64,000 nt of DNA from Psittacicella melopsittaci (lineage in GTDB: Bacteria > Pseudomonadota > Gammaproteobacteria > Enterobacterales > Psittacicellaceae): positions 17,074 to 81,073 of the forward strand of contig NZ_NRJH01000045.1 in assembly GCF_003585925.1 (NCBI RefSeq). The letters are read 5' to 3'. Numbering within the stretch: the stretch's first letter is position 1; every line of letters begins with the position of its first letter. Of the stretch, positions 1-7,382 are shown one piece after another. Under the pieces are notes generated by a model. The model did not search any database and was not told the DNA's origin. It worked only from the letters and a program-made list of their open reading frames with translations. A program made the translations under genes and the position numbers.

Positions 1-1394
1 GTTGCCCCTATAGCTCGTCCTAAAGTTAACCAAGCTAATTTACCAAAATGATAGTAACCTTTTTTGCCTAAGAGATAATAAATAATTACCATATTTAGTA
101 AAGAAGCTATCGACGTAGAAAGAGCTAAGAACCAGAAGTTAATTTTTAAGGCAATTAGATTGAGAATTATATTTACCCCTATAGTAAACAGACTAACATA
201 CATAGGAGTTTTTGTATTCTCATGAGCATAAAAGCCATTATTTAAAGTTTTAGTGAGCATTGAAGGTAAAATAGCTAAACTAAAACAGATTAAGGCTATA
301 TTGGTCATACTCAAATCGTGTAAAGTAAAACGACCATGGAAAAAGAGTAGATCAATAATATAGCTACTTAAGAAAATTAAAAATACACTTGCAGGTAAAG
401 AGATTAAGAAAATCATCCGCACGCCCCAATCCATAGCTGCATTAAAGCCAGCCTGATTAGCTTGGGAGTTATCTTCTTTTAAAAGTTTTACTTTACGCGA
501 CAAAGTAGGTAAGAGGATAGTTGAAATAGCTACGCCAAAAATACCTAACGGAAGCTCAATTAAACGCTCGGCATAGTATAACCAACTCATAGCTCCAGCA
601 GCAAAAAATGAAGCTACTATAGTGTTTACCAGCATATTTAGTTGCGAACCAGAAGCTCCTATTAGAGCTGGCACCATGTTTTTAAACATGGTTTTTAAGC
701 CTGAGGTAAAACGTAAGCTAGGTTTTACTAAAAAACCAATCCGATAGAGAAAAGGAATTTGAATCGCAAGTTGGATAACGCCACCGATAAAGGTTCCTAA
801 AGCTAGAGCTAGGTTAACATCGCCACCTAAATATTGCGGTAATACTAAAGCACAAACTATTAAACTTACATTAAGTAAAGCTGGGGTAAAAGAAAATAGC
901 GCAACCTTACCTACCACATTTAATATAGCTCCCGAAAGAGCAACTAAAGAAACAAAAAATAAATATGGAAAGGTTATTTTTAGTAAAAAGGAAGCTTGGA
1001 CAAATTTATCACTTGTACCTTGCAAATAATCTTGATACCAACCATTAGCCAAGGCTATAGTAAACCAACCGCTTCCTAGCACCCCAATTATGGTAATTGA
1101 CAAAGTAATAAGCGAAAGCCAACCAAAAGCACTTGCAATTAGAGCTTTCATTTTACTTTGGTCTTCTTCGGTATAGTACTTAGAAAGAATTGGCACAAAA
1201 GCTTGAGAAAAAGAACCTTCGGCAAATAAACGGCGAAAAAGATTAGGAATTCTTTGGGCAAAAACAAATACATCGGAAGCCGAACCTAGTAGGTTAGCGG
1301 TAACCATATCACGAATAAAGCCCAGAATTCGTGAAAATAAAGTAAAACTAGAAAAGATTAATCCAGTTTTTAAAAGACTATTAGACTTTTTCAT
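1..1394 (-). CDS. murJ: Lipid II flippase MurJ (3' end cut by window edge)
   Basis: Polytopic inner-membrane flippase of the MOP superfamily that moves the peptidoglycan precursor lipid II to the periplasmic face. Reverse translation from the ATG at 1394 gives about 464 codons open to the window edge, out of roughly 510 in the family. The N-terminus has the family's 'FSRILGFIRD' and 'NLFRRLFAEGSFSQAF' signatures, followed by alternating hydrophobic segments. In many relatives murJ sits beside ribF or rpsT; here it stands alone, divergent from prs. I see no defect in the visible part. The family assignment is firm; the C-terminus is not visible. Confidence 0.93.
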   Translation of the reverse strand, partial: MKKSNSLLKTGLIFSSFTLFSRILGFIRDMVTANLLGSASDVFVFAQRIPNLFRRLFAEGSFSQAFVPILSKYYTEEDQSKMKALIASAFGWLSLITLSITIIGVLGSGWFTIALANGWYQDYLQGTSDKFVQASFLLKITFPYLFFVSLVALSGAILNVVGKVALFSFTPALLNVSLIVCALVLPQYLGGDVNLALALGTFIGGVIQLAIQIPFLYRIGFLVKPSLRFTSGLKTMFKNMVPALIGASGSQLNMLVNTIVASFFAAGAMSWLYYAERLIELPLGIFGVAISTILLPTLSRKVKLLKEDNSQANQAGFNAAMDWGVRMIFLISLPASVFLIFLSSYIIDLLFFHGRFTLHDLSMTNIALICFSLAILPSMLTKTLNNGFYAHENTKTPMYVSLFTIGVNIILNLIALKINFWFLALSTSIASLLNMVIIYYLLGKKGYYHFGKLAWLTLGRAIGA

Positions 1395-1515
1395 GGCTAT
1401 GTCCAAAGCAAAGATAATATTTAACAACTTGTAATTATAAAACAACTACTCTAAAATCTAACAATTTTTTCTGCAAAGGTAAGAAAATATTTTCAAAATC
1501 ACTAGGTCTTTAAGT

Positions 1516-1521
1516 TATAAT
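1516..1521 (+). promoter_or_regulatory. -10 element of prs
   Basis: A perfect TATAAT 48 bp before the prs start, in the murJ/prs divergent region. The -35 is weak by eye. A GAGG Shine-Dalgarno at about 1556-1559 precedes the ATG at 1569. Confidence 0.5.
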
Positions 1522-1568
1522 ATAAAAACACAAAGCAAACCAATCTCCCACTTTTGAGGTCTTTTACA

Positions 1569-2525
1569 ATGGCTAATATTAAGCTTTTTGCTGGTAATGC
1601 TACACGCGAACTAGCAGAAAAAGTTTCAAAACGCCTTTATTCTAAAATAGCAGAAGCAACTTTAGATAAGTTTAGTGATGGCGAAGTTCATGTACAATTA
1701 CATGAAAATGTACGTGGTGATGAAGTATTCTTAATTCAATCAACATGTTCTCCTGCAAATGATCATCTAATGGAAGTATTATGTATGGTTGATGCACTTC
1801 GTCGTGCTTCAGCTGGTCGTATTACTGCGGTTATTCCTTACTTTGGCTATGCACGTCAAGACCGTCGTGTACGTTCACAACGTGTACCAATTACCGCACG
1901 TTTAGTTTCTGACTTATTACAAGTTGCTGGTGTAGATCGCGTATTAACTGTTGACCTACATGCTGAACAAATTCAAGGCTTTTTCGACATTCCTGTAGAT
2001 AACATCTATGCTACAGATTTATTAGTTGAACACCTCCACAACACTTCTGACTTAGTAAATCCAATTATCGTTTCTCCAGATATTGGTGGGGTTGTACGTG
2101 CACGTGCTATGGCTCGTTTATACAATGATTCAGAAATTGCTATTATTGATAAACGTCGTCCAGCTCCAAACGTTTCTCAAGTAATGAACGTAATTGGTGA
2201 TGTTAAAGATCGTGACTGTATCTTAATCGATGATATTATCGATACAGGTGGTACTTTAGTAAATGCTGCTAAAGCCTTAAAAGATCGTGGTGCAAGACGC
2301 GTATTTGCTTACGCTTCACACGGTATTTTCTCAGGTAATGCAGTAGAAAAAATCGCATCAGACTTATTAGAAAAAGTGGTAGTAACTGACTCAATTCCAC
2401 TTAGAAAAGAAGTTGAAGCTTTAGGTAAAGTTGAAGTATTAAGCTTAGCTGGTACTTTAGCAGAAGCTATTCGTCGTATTAACAACGAAGAATCTGTTTC
2501 AGAAATGTTCTCTTCTTTAAGTTAA
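1569..2525 (+). CDS. prs: Ribose-phosphate pyrophosphokinase (PRPP synthetase)
   Basis: Makes PRPP from ribose 5-phosphate and ATP, the shared precursor of purines, pyrimidines, NAD, histidine and tryptophan; cytosolic. The 318-aa product (family about 315) has the flexible-loop region 'YARQDRR', '[11 protein letters not shown]' and the PRPP-binding '[11 protein letters not shown]'. I chose the ATG at 1569 ('MANIKLF') because it follows a GAGG and matches the family N-terminus; an in-frame upstream start adds only five residues. The gene is monocistronic, with a terminator at 2551-2580. PRPP is also the ligand of PyrR and a substrate of Upp and PyrE, all encoded in this window. Confidence 0.97.
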   Translation: MANIKLFAGNATRELAEKVSKRLYSKIAEATLDKFSDGEVHVQLHENVRGDEVFLIQSTCSPANDHLMEVLCMVDALRRASAGRITAVIPYFGYARQDRRVRSQRVPITARLVSDLLQVAGVDRVLTVDLHAEQIQGFFDIPVDNIYATDLLVEHLHNTSDLVNPIIVSPDIGGVVRARAMARLYNDSEIAIIDKRRPAPNVSQVMNVIGDVKDRDCILIDDIIDTGGTLVNAAKALKDRGARRVFAYASHGIFSGNAVEKIASDLLEKVVVTDSIPLRKEVEALGKVEVLSLAGTLAEAIRRINNEESVSEMFSSLS

Positions 2526-2550
2526 AGCGTAAAATATCTCAAAACAAAAA

Positions 2551-2580
2551 AGCTAGGGGTTTATACCTCTAGCTTTTTTT
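2551..2580 (+). terminator. Terminator of prs
   Basis: AGCTAGGGG pairs with CCTCTAGCT (one G-U) around a 5-6 nt loop, followed by a T-tract. Confidence 0.85.
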
Positions 2581-2652
2581 GCATGCGCAATTATTTTTGC
2601 ATTGTGTTATAATGTACACGACAAAGATTATTATATAGTGAGCAATTGTCAT

Positions 2653-3303
2653 ATGACACAGAATTTTAAATTAGAAGGCACTGCTTTAAGTCGTATCCAA
2701 CAAGCAGCAAAAGCCCTACAAGATAATCGCGGGGTTTTAATCCTTGACGATGAAAATCGTGAAAACGAAGGGGATTTAATCTTTCCTGCAAAAACTATTA
2801 ATATCCAACAAATGGCACACCTAATCCGTTACGGAAGTGGAATTGTTTGCCTTTGTATTGGCCAAGAGTTAGCAGACAAGCTCGAACTACCTTACATGGT
2901 AGAAAAGAACACCTCAGTAAATAAAACTGCATTCACTGTTACTATTGAAGCAGCTAAAGGAGTAACTACAGGGGTTTCGGCAGCCGATCGCGTAACTACT
3001 ATTCACGCTGCAGTTAAACCAGGGGCAGTACCTGAAGACCTACACCGCCCAGGACATGTATTCCCTTTAATTGCTAATCCACAAGGCGTGCTTGGTCGTA
3101 GAGGCCATACTGAAGCTTCAATCGATATTACTCGTCTTGCAGGCTTAGGTAACGAAGCAGTTATTTGTGAAATTACCAAGGATGACGGTACTATGGCTCG
3201 TGCTCCTGAAATAGTTGAATTTGGGAAAAAATTCAATTATCCAGTAATTACCATTGATGATCTCGATTGGTATTTAAGAGAATACGGCTATAATTTAGTA
3301 TAA
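2653..3303 (+). CDS. ribB: 3,4-dihydroxy-2-butanone 4-phosphate synthase
   Basis: Converts ribulose 5-phosphate to the four-carbon unit of riboflavin. The product is 216 aa and mono-functional, with no GTP cyclohydrolase II domain. Visible motifs are '[10 protein letters not shown]', 'GSGIVCLC', 'TTGVSAADR', 'RPGHVFPL' and 'GHTEASID'. The ATG at 2653 ('MTQNFKLEG') aligns with the family start; an upstream in-frame extension of 17 codons would read through the promoter-like 'tataat' near 2610. ribF and ribE also lie in this window but at separate loci. No FMN riboswitch is visible upstream, unlike E. coli ribB. Confidence 0.95.
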   Translation: MTQNFKLEGTALSRIQQAAKALQDNRGVLILDDENRENEGDLIFPAKTINIQQMAHLIRYGSGIVCLCIGQELADKLELPYMVEKNTSVNKTAFTVTIEAAKGVTTGVSAADRVTTIHAAVKPGAVPEDLHRPGHVFPLIANPQGVLGRRGHTEASIDITRLAGLGNEAVICEITKDDGTMARAPEIVEFGKKFNYPVITIDDLDWYLREYGYNLV

Positions 3304-3337
3304 AAAAATGGAGAGGTTTTGCCTCTCCATTTTTTTA
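3302..3337. terminator. Bidirectional terminator between ribB and upp
   Basis: A perfect 9-bp stem, ATGGAGAGG with CCTCTCCAT, loop TTTTG. It has an A-tract on one side and a T-tract on the other, so it can serve both convergent genes. Confidence 0.85.
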
Positions 3338-3961
3338 TTTGGTTCCAAAGATTTTATCACCTGCGTCACCTAAACCAGGGATAATGTAACCATGTTCGTT
3401 TAAGTGGTCATCTACTGATGCACAGTATAATTCAACATCAGGATGTGCTTCTTGTAAAGCTTTAATACCTTCTGGTGCAGCTACTAAAACTACGCACTTG
3501 ATAGAAGTGCAACCTTTAGATTTTAAAAGGTTAATAGTTTCAATTAACGAACCACCAGTAGCTAACATTGGATCTACAATGATAGCTAGACGTTCTTGAA
3601 TGTCACCAGCTAATTTTGAAAAATAAGGAACTGGTTTTAAAGTTTCTTCATCACGGTAAATACCAACTACAGAGATACGAGCTGAAGGAATGTGCTCTAA
3701 TACGCCGTCCATCATCCCTAAACCTGCACGTAGAATTGGTACTACTGTTACTTTTTTACCTTTAATACGTTGAACTTTTACAGGTCCATTCCAACCTGAA
3801 ATCTCAACTTCTTCAAGCTCTAAATCTTTTGTTGCTTCATATGTTAATAATGAACCAACTTCACGTGTTAAAGTACGGAACTCCATAGTACTAATATCTT
3901 TTGCACGCATTAAACCTAATTTGTGCTGTACTAATGGATGTTTTACTTCTACTACTTGCAT
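3335..3961 (-). CDS. upp: Uracil phosphoribosyltransferase
   Basis: Salvages uracil with PRPP to UMP. The 208-aa product is the same length as E. coli Upp and very similar along its whole length. The PRPP-binding loop is '[11 protein letters not shown]' and the C-terminus is the typical '[18 protein letters not shown]'. I chose the ATG at 3961 over an upstream ATG at 3982: a -10 TATAAT at 3998-4003 would leave only a few untranslated bases before 3982, while an AGGA lies upstream of 3961. Its product UMP is the co-effector expected for PyrR, linking salvage to the pyr operon at 51891-62039. Confidence 0.96.
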   Translation of the reverse strand: MQVVEVKHPLVQHKLGLMRAKDISTMEFRTLTREVGSLLTYEATKDLELEEVEISGWNGPVKVQRIKGKKVTVVPILRAGLGMMDGVLEHIPSARISVVGIYRDEETLKPVPYFSKLAGDIQERLAIIVDPMLATGGSLIETINLLKSKGCTSIKCVVLVAAPEGIKALQEAHPDVELYCASVDDHLNEHGYIIPGLGDAGDKIFGTK

Positions 3962-3997
3962 AAAACCATTATTCCTATTCATGATACACTTGCTTAT

Positions 3998-4003
3998 ATT
4001 ATA
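3998..4003 (-). promoter_or_regulatory. -10 element of upp
   Basis: TATAAT on the minus strand. The implied transcription start near 3990 favours the translation start at 3961. Confidence 0.45.
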
Positions 4004-4047
4004 GCAAAAATTATCTTAAAGAGGTTATAAAATCAGTACAGATTTAG

Positions 4048-4096
4048 TATAATAAAACAAAGAACCTTATTTTTAGATTTTTTCAAAAAAATAAGG
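4048..4096 (+). promoter_or_regulatory. dapA -10 element and 5'-terminal hairpin
   Basis: TATAAT at 4048-4053 predicts a start near 4060. A 10-bp perfect stem (CCTTATTTTT 4065-4074 with its complement 4087-4096) then folds at the extreme 5' end of the message, 43 nt before the dapA start. It could protect the 5' end or attenuate; the U-tract expected after a terminator is absent. Confidence 0.4.
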
Positions 4097-4139
4097 CAGG
4101 GTAGGATGGAAAAAATAATTATCTTTTAAGGAAAGTAGA

Positions 4140-5036
4140 ATGTCAAATCCTATTTTACGTGGTTCTATTGTTGCAATTATTACGCCATTAGATAATCAGG
4201 GCAATGTAGATTACCAAAGTTTGAAAAATCTCGTTGAATATCATATTCAATCTGGAACTAAAGGTATTGTTGCTTGCGGGACAACTGGTGAAGCTGTTAC
4301 TCTAAGCGATGAAGAAAGTTTAGAAGTTATTGCTAAAGTTGTTGAGTTTACAAATAAACGTGTACCTGTAATTGCTGGTACTGGTTCAAACTGTACTGCT
4401 AAAGCTATTGCTTATACTAAAAAAGTAGAAGCTCTAGGAGTAGACGCTTGCTTAACCGTGGTTCCTTACTATAACAAACCAAGTCAAGAAGGTTTATACC
4501 AACACTTTAAAGCAATTGCGGAATCTACCCATTTACCTCAAGTACTTTACAATGTACCAGGACGTACTGTTACTTCATTAGATGTTGATACAATTGTACG
4601 TTTAGCTCAATTACCTAATGTTATTGCTATCAAAGATGCACATCCTGATCTCCATCGTGTAGGACAAATTGTTTCTCGCACTAAAGACTTAAACTTCATT
4701 CACTTATCAGGTGAAGACGGTACAGCTCTTGATGCTATTGCTTTAGGTTCAAGTGGCGTAGTATCAGTAAGTGCTAATGTAATTGCGAGAGAATGGGCAG
4801 AAATTGTTGATGTTGCTCTGCAAGGTGATTATGCTAAAGCACTTGAATTAAATAGACCATACGAAAAACTTCATGCAAGCTTATTTATTGAGCCTAACCC
4901 AACTCCGGCTAAATGGGTTGCTCATCAACTAGGCTTAATTGCAACGCCAAATCAAAGATTACCTTTACTAACTTTAAGTGAAGCAGGTGAGAAAAAACTT
5001 ACCCAAATCTTTACCGAAGCAAAAATTTTTAAATAA
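4140..5036 (+). CDS. dapA: 4-hydroxy-tetrahydrodipicolinate synthase
   Basis: Condenses pyruvate with aspartate semialdehyde, the first step committed to diaminopimelate and lysine. The 298-aa TIM barrel carries 'GTTGEAVTLSDEE', the catalytic-tyrosine segment 'YYNKPSQEGLYQHF', 'LYNVPGRT' and the Schiff-base lysine in 'AIKDAH'. An AAGGAAA precedes the start. It is monocistronic, with a leader hairpin and a strong terminator. No lysine-riboswitch sequence is visible upstream. Confidence 0.96.
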   Translation: MSNPILRGSIVAIITPLDNQGNVDYQSLKNLVEYHIQSGTKGIVACGTTGEAVTLSDEESLEVIAKVVEFTNKRVPVIAGTGSNCTAKAIAYTKKVEALGVDACLTVVPYYNKPSQEGLYQHFKAIAESTHLPQVLYNVPGRTVTSLDVDTIVRLAQLPNVIAIKDAHPDLHRVGQIVSRTKDLNFIHLSGEDGTALDAIALGSSGVVSVSANVIAREWAEIVDVALQGDYAKALELNRPYEKLHASLFIEPNPTPAKWVAHQLGLIATPNQRLPLLTLSEAGEKKLTQIFTEAKIFK

Positions 5037-5044
5037 AAAAAATA

Positions 5045-5082
5045 TAACAAACCCAGCTTTTTTAAAAAAGCTGGGTTTGTTA
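5045..5082. terminator. 38-bp perfect palindromic terminator after dapA
   Basis: TAACAAACCCAGCTTTTTT is followed directly by its exact complement, so the stem reads the same on both strands. It lies between convergent dapA and the EIIC gene and can end both transcripts. Confidence 0.85.
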
Positions 5083-5105
5083 GTTTTCTAATTTATTATT
5101 TATTC

Positions 5106-6191
5106 TTATTTATTCTCTAAAGGAGTAAATCTTACAATTTCAAAAGTATAGATTTTGAAGATTTTAATGAAAATAAAGTGCACAAGAGAACAAATTACAA
5201 ATGGTATAGCAATATAACCAATTAATAAACGAATAATAGCTTCGCCACTGGTAATTACTTGAGCTGCCATATAGTTTTCATAAGCAGCTAGAGGTCCAAT
5301 TAAACCACTATAACCAAATCCGGCTGCAAAGGCTGTACCGTGGATATCTAATAAATATGCACTTAAGCCACATAGAGCACCAGAAATAGCTAAAGGTAAA
5401 GCAAGAATTGGGTATTTTAAGAGGTTACCCACAAGCATTTTAACAATTCCTAAACCTACTGTAATTGATACACCAGGTTTATTTACAAAGATCGAACCGA
5501 TTAAAACACTGATCATAGTTGCCGAACAACCTAAGTTAGCAATTCCTGAGTTAACCGCATTTAGTTTAATTGCTAAAGCAATTACTACCGAAGATACTGG
5601 AGAAATGATAATAATTGCAAAAGACGCCCCAATTAATAAAGACATAAGAACTGGGTTTAAAGTCGTAAAGTATTCAACTGCGTCAGCAATACCTGTTGTC
5701 ACATAACTTACAACAGGAAGAGAGAAATCACGCCCGATGTAAGCAAGAGCTACCCCGAAAATAGGTAAACAAATAATCTCTAACGAACGGAAGATATTAT
5801 TCATTTTTAAAATTATAGCCGAACTAACTCCAGCCATAAAAATTGCGTTAACTAAGTCGCCTAAACCTCTGAGTTGGAGAACACTCACCGCTTCTCCTGA
5901 AGCCGTAAATAAATTCGCTACACTTAAGTTAGCTGCCGAGATAAAGGAAATAAAACTTACAACCCCTGCTCTTAAAGGGTTAAGCCCAACAAATGTACCC
6001 ACCAAAAAACCGATTAGAATTGGGGCTACACCCTGAATTTGTTGGCTATACTTTAAAAAGGAAGCAATTACACTGTAGTCAGCAGCTAATGGTTTTAATA
6101 AAGTGCCAAGAATTGCATAAGGAATTAAAGGTAGTACAATACCCAATCCCCCTGCGTTCAATGTTTTAATACTAAAATCTTTAATAGACAT
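5106..6191 (-). CDS. Orphan PTS EIIC-like membrane protein (PTS_EIIC_2 type)
   Basis: A 361-aa protein with about ten hydrophobic segments. It resembles the stand-alone PTS EIIC type 2 family: glycine-rich loops such as 'GFLVGTFVGLNPLRAG' and 'GFGYSGLIGPLAAYE', and 'NKPGVSITVGLGIVKM' in the second half. A canonical EIIC forms the sugar channel with EIIB and EIIA, but neither is encoded nearby and no HPr or EI gene is in the window. It may use a remote EIIAB, or act without phosphotransfer. The substrate cannot be read from sequence. An AAGGA lies about 11 nt before the ATG. Confidence 0.65.
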   Translation of the reverse strand: MSIKDFSIKTLNAGGLGIVLPLIPYAILGTLLKPLAADYSVIASFLKYSQQIQGVAPILIGFLVGTFVGLNPLRAGVVSFISFISAANLSVANLFTASGEAVSVLQLRGLGDLVNAIFMAGVSSAIILKMNNIFRSLEIICLPIFGVALAYIGRDFSLPVVSYVTTGIADAVEYFTTLNPVLMSLLIGASFAIIIISPVSSVVIALAIKLNAVNSGIANLGCSATMISVLIGSIFVNKPGVSITVGLGIVKMLVGNLLKYPILALPLAISGALCGLSAYLLDIHGTAFAAGFGYSGLIGPLAAYENYMAAQVITSGEAIIRLLIGYIAIPFVICSLVHFIFIKIFKIYTFEIVRFTPLENK

Positions 6192-6251
6192 ACAAGCAAG
6201 TCCTTGAATAACAAAAATAAATACGCATGCAAATTGAACGCAATGGCAAAA

Positions 6252-7223
6252 TTAAGAATTTGTAAATAATTGACCTTTTACAAGACGTTGTAATAGATTT
6301 AAATTTCTTACATACTCTATATCAGCGTTAATTTGAGCTTTTAGTTCATTTATCGAAGCAAATTTTTTCTCTGCTCTAATAAACTCTACAGGGGTAATTT
6401 TTAACTCTTTACCATAGAGGTCTTCGGCAAAATCAAGAATGTGAACTTCAACCAGCCAACGTTCTTGATCTGAGTTTACTGTAGGTTTAAAGCCGATATT
6501 ACAAACGCCTGGATAAATTTTTCCTTTTCCTTCCACCTTAACTAAACAAGCGTAGGTTCCATGTAATGGAGATAAGACCCGATTAATAGGTATATTAGCC
6601 GTTGGAGCATCTAGAGTGCGGGCTAACTGACGTCCTTTTTCTACTTGACCAGTAAAACTAAAGGGTTCAGCTAGTAAGCTATTTGCCGTAGCTAATTGAC
6701 CTTGAGCTAAAAGGTTACGGATTAAAGTTGAACTAACCCGTTGCTGTTGGGCATTAGTTATAGTTTCAATTACTTCAACCTTATAACCGTATTTTGGCGC
6801 TAAAGCTTGAAGTTGAGCTAAATTCCCACTCCGGTTTTTGCCAAAATGAAAATCATCACCGATAAAAATAGTGTTTATTTGTGCGGCTTGACATAACTCT
6901 TGCACAAAGTCATCTGCTTCCATATTTGCTAGATTAGCGTCAAAGTTTAAAACCAGCACATTATCTACTAGCTTGTACTTTTCAAGAACATTAATTTTAT
7001 CTTGTAAGGTTAGTAAGCGTGCTACCTTTTTTGTAAAAAACTCTAAAGGTTGCGGTTCAAAGACAATTAATAAAGTTTGCCCATTAACTGCTTTTGCCTT
7101 CTTCTCTAAAGCTTGCAAAATAGATCTATGTCCATAGTGTAAGCCATCAAAGTTACCTATGGTAACAAAGACTTTTTTTAAATCAGAAGCTTTTAGTTCT
7201 GAAAATGATTTAAATACTCGCAT
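6252..7223 (-). CDS. ribF: Bifunctional riboflavin kinase / FAD synthetase
   Basis: Phosphorylates riboflavin to FMN and adenylates FMN to FAD. The 323-aa product has an N-terminal nucleotidyltransferase-like domain ('GNFDGLHYGHRSIL', residues about 23-36) and a C-terminal riboflavin-kinase barrel ('GRQLARTLDAPTANI', 'GVCNIGFKPTV', 'VHILDF'). In many gammaproteobacteria ribF lies between murJ/rpsT and ileS; here it stands alone and divergent from the YcbZ-like gene. Confidence 0.95.
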   Translation of the reverse strand: MRVFKSFSELKASDLKKVFVTIGNFDGLHYGHRSILQALEKKAKAVNGQTLLIVFEPQPLEFFTKKVARLLTLQDKINVLEKYKLVDNVLVLNFDANLANMEADDFVQELCQAAQINTIFIGDDFHFGKNRSGNLAQLQALAPKYGYKVEVIETITNAQQQRVSSTLIRNLLAQGQLATANSLLAEPFSFTGQVEKGRQLARTLDAPTANIPINRVLSPLHGTYACLVKVEGKGKIYPGVCNIGFKPTVNSDQERWLVEVHILDFAEDLYGKELKITPVEFIRAEKKFASINELKAQINADIEYVRNLNLLQRLVKGQLFTNS

Positions 7224-7382
7224 AATTGATAAATAATTTTTAATTTTTTAGTTATTTAGCCTTTTGATTATAACACAGACAAGGCGGTCTTTTTTACTAG
7301 TAAATAAAGAAATATGGTAAAATAGGACAGAAAATTTTCGTTATCTTATAATCGGAAAATTTAAAGAAGGAAATTAATTTTA

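Noticed and set aside
2526..2652. FMN riboswitch before ribB
   Set aside because: Only a terminator, a -10 element and about 45 bp of leader fit here; the conserved RFN core is absent.
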